Source of the DNA: Echeneis naucrates
Lineage: Eukaryota > Chordata > Actinopteri > Carangiformes > Echeneidae
Assembly (NCBI RefSeq): GCF_900963305.1
Contig: NC_042521.1
Coordinates: forward strand, 6,963,614 to 7,027,613
Length of the DNA stretch: 64,000 bases
Direction: 5' to 3'
Within the stretch, counting starts at the first letter, position 1; the number at the start of each line of letters is the position of its first letter. This document shows positions 57,601 to 64,000 of this stretch, piece by piece. Made by a program: the position numbers and the translations under genes. Under the pieces are notes generated by a model. The model was given only the letters and a program-made list of their open reading frames with translations, ran no database searches and was not told the origin of the DNA.

Positions 57601-59974
57601 TTTCATTTTGGCAAAAACTCAATAGGACAATTTAGAGGAATTAGTTTGAGCCTTGTTGACAAGCTTCAGTCACACACACACACAAGGCAGCTATCCAGAT
57701 GAATGAGCACTTAACAGCATAATGCATGATACAAGGATACCAACAACACAAAGGACATAAACATAGGAATATAGAAAGGTGCACAATCATGCATACAAAT
57801 ATAACGATGAACAGAAGTGAGCATGTCTGACCTACTTTGGTTGACATGAAGCACAAGACTGAGCAGTAAACACAATGCAAAGCTCTATGATTACTGTACT
57901 GCTCTGTCACAGGTCAGCAAGCATTATGCACCAGGATGGCATTCGGTTCATACAGGAAAGGAGGTATTCTCACACTAATGCTCAGAAAACATTGACACAT
58001 TTATTTTAACTGAAATTTGGTAGGTTGGTTGGTTCATGTGTTATAGAATGAGACCAATTATGGATGAATGAATAAATGAATTAACTCTTTACTGCCCTGA
58101 AGGTATTTTGTCTTGTACAGATCTTTTCAGGTTAGGTCTATATATTGTCTGACTTGACAGTGTGTGTGTGCAGATTACACCGGTTGAAACAACTCGTTAT
58201 CAGACCTTAAACAGAAAGAGATGGTAAATGTCACCTGTTGTCTGGGGATTATTTTATTTCAGACTTGTGAACAGGAACCAAACCTCTGTGTAAAGTTTGC
58301 CTAAGGAGGGATTCCTCTATAATACACAACTATTAGATGCACATGATTGCTAGCTAAACAAACAATTGTCCAGTAAATACACAAAGGCCTGCTCACACTA
58401 CAAACACACATTACCATGACACGACAGCCATCTAACTCTAACATCATCTAACATTTATCTCTTACCAATTCAAAAGCAGACATCCCATTCAATGACATAT
58501 TATACATCTCATCAAACTTGGGTTAACCCAAAACCAGTTTGAAAAAGCCACACCCTGAGCCTTCATCCAGACAAAGCAGAAGAATTATCTGTCTTACTGT
58601 TCATTGGTATTTGCTGAAGCAGATGCTCAGGAGATATCTCAAAAGATTTCGAACACTCCCTCATTTAACGAAGAATAAGTACAATGCGTGACCCGATAGG
58701 CACAGCTGCTCTGAAACTTTTTACTGTGTGGCATTGATTCACCATCAAAGCTGGAACTTGTCACCCATTAGTCAACTGATAGAAAAATCATTGACCACTA
58801 TTTTGAAAATTACTCTTCAATCATTTTCCAAGAGAAAAACACAGAACAAAACAACAATATTTTCTTTCAAAATATAGCTGCTAACTGTTGTTGTTTTTTT
58901 TGTTATTTCTAAACTAAACAAATAATCAAGAAAATAATTTGAACATTAGCTGGTGACAAAATTATGGTGATGTCTGCTTTATTTTCCAGTTTGCCATATG
59001 GTCTCCCCCCTTTTAAGATCTACTATAAAGCTATAAAACTTTTCTGTGATGGCAAATATTGACTATTCTTCATCCATGTGTTGGATCGCCATAAAACAAA
59101 CATTTTAAAGTAACAGGAACCTATTCGAGGAAAAGCCAATGTAAGATTATAAATAGCTACTAACTCACCATTGCTCAGTATGTCCAAAACACCAAAGAGT
59201 AAGAAATTACTGCTGGACAAACACTTATCAAAGGTGACATGAAAAATAGCACAGTCAAGTGTGAGAGTGGACGTGGTCGAACCAGTTGTCACTTGTGGAC
59301 CAGCTGTCTCTGGCATGGATGGGGCAGCCAATTTACAGCCCCCCCCCCCCCCCCCCCTCATTCAAGTTGTATAAAATACATCCTACTGTGACTGGCATGA
59401 GATGATTATTTTTTCTGTTCCAATAATAAGATCTTCCGATTCGCCTGCATAAACAATAATTTTGGTGTAATATAGATCGAATCAATTGTTCAAGCGCAAA
59501 CCAGAGACAAAATCACAAATTACAGTTTGTTGATTTCTCACCACATATGGTCTCACACTCCTTCACTCTCCCTTTCAAACAGCTGATCCCCTCACTCTTA
59601 GTAACCGCCCCCTCCTCCCAAACACATGCACATGTGAATTTTTGTTTGTGTTCCTTATGCTCCCTAATGCAGCCCACTCTGTTTTCTGTAATCATTATCA
59701 GATAACCAGTTAGTTTTCAGAGAACATAAACTGAAAAGAGTGTGTTTTGAAGAGAGAATGTACTACGTGGATCATAAACACAGAAAGACGGTGCCTCACT
59801 TGGACACTAACCTTCAGCGCGGTGGAGCTCAAGAGCCAGCTGCTCCCGTGCACGGGCCTCTTCCATCAGTCTGTCCTGCAGTTCCTCCTGCTTCTGCAGC
59901 AGCTCAGTTATCTCCTGGTTGTGGCGGAAGGACTCCCGCATCAGCTCTGTGTGGGTCAACCGGGCATGTTCAAG
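39627..59974 (-). CDS. akap9: A-kinase anchor protein 9 (AKAP450/CG-NAP), C-terminal part
   Basis: Thirty-two exons join in frame to 2283 residues ending at a TGA at 39627. In transcript order: 59812-59974, 57428-57522, 56791-56908, 54743-54975, 54481-54600, 51986-52162, 51420-51524, 51039-51191, 50488-50574, 48937-49977, 48348-48485, 48214-48258, 47968-48108, 47775-47819, 46431-47633, 46198-46255, 45612-45733, 45271-45459, 45000-45167, 44662-44767, 44305-44500, 43853-44003, 43415-43747, 42913-43194, 42631-42836, 41967-42072, 41584-41778, 40953-41156, 40565-40797, 40383-40477, 40146-40296 and 39627-39819. AKAP9 scaffolds PKA, phosphatases and gamma-tubulin complexes at centrosome and Golgi. 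Nearly all is coiled coil. Human-like blocks include HTELMRESFRHNQEITELL, DREHERDFFQQEIQKLEQQL, NLEEQLEQFREELENKSEEV, KMQELHAAEILDMEARHIS, and the PACT centrosome-targeting domain (KALIYQKKYLLLLLGGFQEC, then MRFRSAVRVSIALSR). The end YDPDRALTDYISRLEALQRR matches human. The N-terminal half is not found, and must lie beyond the right edge or be absent from this transcript. Confidence 0.95.
42240..42500. repeat. Probable interspersed repeat in an akap9 intron
   Basis: The stretch with TTGGTCTCCACCAACTCC, ACTATGCTCACCAGCTA and GAGCAGGTAGAGCTGCTGAG resembles a dispersed non-coding repeat that I recall from many percomorph introns. Its class is unknown to me, and the ends are not resolved. Confidence 0.35.
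46935..47564 (-). repeat. akap9: Five tandem 126-bp (42-residue) coding repeats in akap9
   Basis: Within the 1203-base exon, five head-to-tail copies lie at 47439-47564, 47313-47438, 47187-47312, 47061-47186 and 46935-47060. The unit reads MDTTKEELNSHRKHNDKL then QEELQVREVSISELKEEL and QELRKN. Forty-two residues is exactly six heptads, so the coiled-coil register is kept. The middle three copies are almost identical at DNA level; the first and last are more diverged, the usual pattern of expansion by unequal exchange. The two exon pairs just upstream, 48348-48485 with 48214-48258 and 47968-48108 with 47775-47819, encode the same unit split by an intron. Confidence 0.93.
52174..52238. repeat. 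(GA)n purine tract beside an akap9 exon
   Basis: An imperfect GAGAGA-rich run starts about 12 bases before the akap9 exon at 51986-52162, so on the transcript strand it is a long CT-rich polypyrimidine tract ahead of the acceptor. Confidence 0.9.
52264..52435 (-). repeat. akap9: Two decayed extra copies of an akap9 exon start with acceptor
   Basis: The true exon begins on the minus strand at 52162 with CAG then GTGGACCAGCTGACCTCCC. Copies of that acceptor and exon start occur upstream at 52297 (GTGGATCAGCTGACCTCCCA) and at 52427 (GTGGATCAGTTACCTGCC), spaced by about 130-135 bases. Neither copy continues into the rest of the exon. They look like tandem-duplication relics. Confidence 0.7.
59339..59357. 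repeat. Poly-C run
   Basis: About 19 consecutive C within an akap9 intron. Confidence 0.9.
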
Positions 59975-61492
59975 CTGTGAAGAAAGAGATGGTACCACAA
60001 GCAGAAAGATTTCTGATTATTTAATACAAAAACCAGTCATTCTTTCCAAACATTGATCTCTCATGTTTTGAATGATTGTCACTTGAATTCTACTGAATGA
60101 AAACCAGTTTGCTCAACTACTCAGCCATGGAAACAAGTTGTAGCTGTTGTTCACAGCTCATGGTAGATTTATTTGTTACAAAAGAAAATATGAATTACAA
60201 ACTGGAGTTGGTGTTTAAAATTGAAACAAGGAGGCAGGGAGACTAATCAGATCAGAAGATGCTCTCATCTTGCAATAATGGAAGTGGAAAAAGTCTTAGC
60301 TCTGGAGCTTAACCAAAGCAGGAACATAGAAGGATTTCACAATTTCGACCCACTGTCTGCTCATTTGACTTTCACTGATCTTTTTAAACCTGTCTCTTGC
60401 AAGTTCTGCATCTTTATGGAAGTGCTTTGTTTAATTCACTGAATTCCCCCCCGACATTGAAGATATGTTTATATGAAAGGGCTATTTATGGCATCTAACA
60501 TCTGCCATGGCACAGATGTTTACATATGCATTTACCTGCTCAATGACAGAAACTTATAATGATGATCATATGTGATTAATTTGTGCCAAATGTCCTTAAG
60601 TTTTTGAAGAAGGTTTGGTTTTATCAAATGCAACAGTGAAACAGCACATTGCTGTCAACATCCACTGATTAGGGTTAGCATTCTGCATACAATTGCATAT
60701 ACATACAGTAGTTAGTTCAACCAAATTTTCTGGCCCACTTAGAAAACCTTGTGAATATTTAAAAGCAACTTTTAGCTCTGTATCATGTATCAGAGTAATT
60801 AATTCAAAATATTTGCGACTGAAAAACAGGCTGATAAATAAATAAAGATTTTTTTTTTACTCATTATCAATCAGCTTATTACACTGTTCATTGTTGCTAT
60901 GTTTAAGCTGCAGTGTTTTCAGGTATATGCCAAGATATGTGCACTTACAGTGTGCAGAAAAGGAAACTTGTACTAAAGTCAATAATAAAACAACCTGATA
61001 TGACAAGTACACTCATATAATTTCTATGCTAATCACACGATCAAGTGACTGGAGGTATCTTTTCTTTGACAAACTGCTATGAAAATCAACATGATGCAAT
61101 TAACTGCCTGCAGGCTCACATTCATTGCACAGTGACCTTCCATGAATTTTCATATCTACCTGAGCAAAGGTCTTCCTGTAACATTACAGGAAGCAGGAAG
61201 TGGTAAAATGATCCCACTCAATATAAGTCACACAATCTTTCACCTGCTGATTCAAAAGTATCACAGGCAGAGCTGCTATGTGCCTGCTGGGTATAACATT
61301 TACCTGGCATCACATATGCATGTGCAGACCTGAACCAGAATTTGGTTATAAGATATTAACAGCGCATGCCCTGAAACCACTCTAGATGCTGTTTAAAATT
61401 ACATAAATGCATTTCAAAACCGTACACTTGTGAGTTAAAGGTATAAAACTTACTGTATAAGGAGGAGTTGGGAGAGAGATTTTGGAGATAAC

Positions 61493-61699
61493 CTTAAGAT
61501 GGTGGCCATTAGTCCTATGATTGACATGCGAGATCTGTGTTTGCACCACCACAGCATTTCTCTCGTTCAAAGTGCTGCATATTGGGAAAGGTCGGGGAAG
61601 AGGTACACGAGATTCCACCTCGTACACGTCCTGATCCTCCCCCTCAACCCATACGCTGTTCTGCATGCTCGAGTTCCAGTAAGAGCGGTAGGAATCCAT
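61493..61699 (-). CDS. akap9: Candidate alternative first coding exon of akap9
   Basis: An ATG in an ideal context (TTCACCATGG) opens a 69-codon frame beginning MDSYRSYWNSSMQNSVWVEG and rich in acidic residues, then PLPRPFPICSTLNERN. It ends at a possible donor (AAG then GTTATC at 61492). The phase is 0, and the next akap9 exon (59812-59974) also starts in phase 0, so splicing would join it cleanly to LEHARLTHTELM. I see no similarity to the known human AKAP9 N-terminus or to the human sequence that precedes this point. It may be the start of a short akap9 form driven by an internal promoter. The donor is not a strong match, and the exon could instead belong elsewhere. Confidence 0.45.
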
Positions 61700-62586
61700 G
61701 GTGAAGCATGAATGAATGACAGAAGAACTTCCAACGTTGTGGTGTTACGTTCAAGATCGGTGTAGTCATTAAAACATGTTATGATTTGTCAAGATGAGAC
61801 AGGCTGAGCCGTGCAACCGCAAATGAGAATAAAGTCCAATGGGGAATGAAGTGGACGGATGTTGTGGATCACTCCAAGCAACAGTTTCTATGTGTTTGCC
61901 ACGCATGCAAGTAGAGTCAACAACATGTGGAGAGGGTGACATTCATATCAATCACATGCTGCCTCCAAGTTCCAAGTCAATATTGAGACACCCCCCCTCT
62001 CAAAAAAAAAAAAAAGAAAAAAAAAAAATCATCCAGCAACTGTTAGAATATCCATATTCCTACCAAAAGGTGTCATCCTTAGCAGCAGGTAGGACCCATA
62101 TCTTGGTACGGCAGTTTAAAGGGCATTCCTGAACATGACCACAGAAGGTGTGTAAACACAGACGCCAGCATTTCTCCGCTTCACGTTCCCTTTGAAAATC
62201 TCCAGTCTTGGCTGTTTGTTATTTGTGACCTTCTTTCTTCAGAGTAAAAGCATATCATGACACTCTTTGAAGCGTACTCCCCCACGCCAGCTCCAGCTCT
62301 CTCTCTCTCTCTCTAGAGATTCATTAACAATACTATGCCACCGTAGCAACCCCGACCTGCAGGGAAGCCTCCAGAGGCCCCTTTTAATTGTTTAGTCCAA
62401 GCGGCAGCCAGCCCAGGGTGAAATGACAGCCGCTCACTCTTTCCTTCTGACTTCCTTCTAGGACTGTCATTCCCTCTCCACACATACCTCTCGCTCTCAC
62501 CGCATTACTCACTGATGCCGAATAACTCAGGTTTTCTACTGTAACTAATTTTTCCTCCGTCTACCCATATGAGTTTGATTAAAATA

Positions 62587-62624
<38 letters not shown>

Positions 62625-64000
62625 TTAAAAGGCTAAATTGCAGACTTTCAGAGCAGCTTTCCTACCTAAGACAGCAGGATTTTTCTTTCACTTCCTATAC
62701 TGAGCTCACACAGTATGATACTGTTCAACGAAAGTGGGAGGGTAGCAGGCATTTTAAGCCCCGCCTGCTTCACTCCTCGGGGAGGTCCAGTGGGCCAGGT
62801 AGATTCACTCACTTACCCTCTACAAAGACACAAAAATAACACACACACACCCTCTCCACAAAAAGTGGTTCAACCAGTTCCCTCCCTACATAGCCATTAG
62901 AAGAAATAATTAAGCTGTTCTGCCATTCTTCCTCTTGGTCCCACCTACTGTCTCTATTCAACCTGTCAGCCATCATAACTCACTGCACATGAACAATTTC
63001 CACATCTCACCGAAGCGTCTCACCAGCCGATAATGGGAGGTGTGCAATGAGAGTATAAACACCTTCCCCCCGAGAAAATAATTTACAGCAGCCTCTCAAT
63101 AAAGACACTTTAGATTCCTGACCGGTCTGTTAGATCAATCTCTGTTCTTTTATAGCCCAGACATGATGATCCAGCACCGCTTGCTGTCTGACTAATGTAC
63201 ACTAGATCGATGGCAGCAAGAAAATCATTGGATAAGCTATTAGATGCTGTGTTGATTAGAAGCTTTATTGTGCTGTTAATTTTGTTTACTTGGGAGAGAT
63301 ATAAAGTAAAGTGTGTTACCAGTCTAGTCATTATCTTATGAAAAAATTCTGAAATATTTACTCAGGATCTATGCTGTCAAATACAACTGTTTTGTTTTAT
63401 CAAATTAATTATCCCAACTGATTAAAAAAAAATATTGATTGTGTATATTAGTTATAAATGTAAATTAATTTTTGGCATTTGGTATATATCAACTTCTTTG
63501 AGCATTATTATTTAGTAACACAAAAACTCTTTTCAAACTACAAATTTCTTGGCTGTGGCTGTGCAAATATATTCATAGTGAATGAATTGGAGCTATACAA
63601 AATATGACAAGATCAATTAGTTTGACTATCATCTACTGCAAAAGAGATGGAAAAGATGATGCATAAGCAAAAGGTCACAGTTAACGTTTTGCTTGTCAAA
63701 ATGTGGCAAATGAACCCTTAAAAGACCCATACGGAACATACAGTCTGTAATGCAGATGGATGGAGGGGCAATGATGTTGTGTAGCTCAGTTTGAAATTTC
63801 ATTGAGCTATTTTTAGATCACCAAGATATAACTCATCTCAGCGTGAATAACGCATGAATTTCAGCCAACGGGAAGATGCTCCGTGCAGTCAGTTACAGTA
63901 ACACATTCAATGGCCTACTTAAACTGGCCCCATCTATGTGGACTGACACTGCTACATAGACAGCCTGGGAAGGGGGTGGGGGGGTGGAGTTATTCAGTAC
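61700..64000. other. Right-edge region upstream of the candidate akap9 exon
   Basis: No coding exon is recognised on either strand, including none matching the AKAP9 N-terminal half. It is either the putative internal promoter region plus intergenic sequence, or part of a long akap9 intron running past the window edge. It holds a CT run near 62300-62317 and an AAT microsatellite. Confidence 0.45.
62590..62622. repeat. (AAT)n microsatellite
   Basis: About ten AAT trinucleotides in a row. Confidence 0.95.

Overview
This window is teleost nuclear DNA, probably percomorph-like. The evidence is many short introns of about 80-300 bp, AT-rich spacers with simple repeats, a rapunzel gene (a family first described in zebrafish), and vertebrate orthologues read exon by exon. 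Nine protein-coding genes are supported. Exon junctions were placed by eye from GT/AG sites and checked for reading-frame continuity; no transcript evidence was available.

Layout, left to right: hdgf (-, chromatin-binding PWWP protein; 3' UTR fills the left edge); prcc (+, nuclear proline-rich protein); mrpl9 (-, mitochondrial ribosomal protein bL9m); a tmem272-like four-pass membrane protein (-); a secreted PI-PLC X-domain protein resembling bacterial PI-PLC (-), with a broken retroelement fragment in its last intron; a 47-codon candidate small ORF (+); rapunzel (+, single coding exon); krit1 (+, 16 coding exons); cyp51a1 (+, 10 coding exons); and the C-terminal 32 coding exons of akap9 (-), with a possible in-frame alternative first exon near 61.6 kb.

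From memory of the human map, hdgf-prcc and mrpl9 correspond to 1q21-q23, and krit1-cyp51a1-akap9 to 7q21.2. The join between the two blocks lies around 15.5-27.2 kb and holds the tmem272-like, PI-PLC and rapunzel genes. Human LRRD1 (between KRIT1 and CYP51A1) and ANKIB1 (head-to-head with KRIT1) are not seen here. Convergent pairs are prcc/mrpl9 and cyp51a1/akap9. The genes do not form a single pathway: they cover chromatin, splicing or checkpoint, mitochondrial translation, lipid hydrolysis, endothelial junction signalling, sterol synthesis and centrosome/Golgi scaffolding.

The most unusual structure is in akap9. A coiled-coil unit of about 42 residues exists as two long-plus-short exon pairs, and again as five head-to-tail 126-bp copies fused inside one 1.2-kb exon. 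Other points of interest are the possible akap9 internal first exon, repeated copies of an akap9 splice acceptor, a 25-bp-arm hairpin at 18.3 kb, the small ORF at 23.3 kb, and a CRE/CCAAT/GC-box promoter on cyp51a1.
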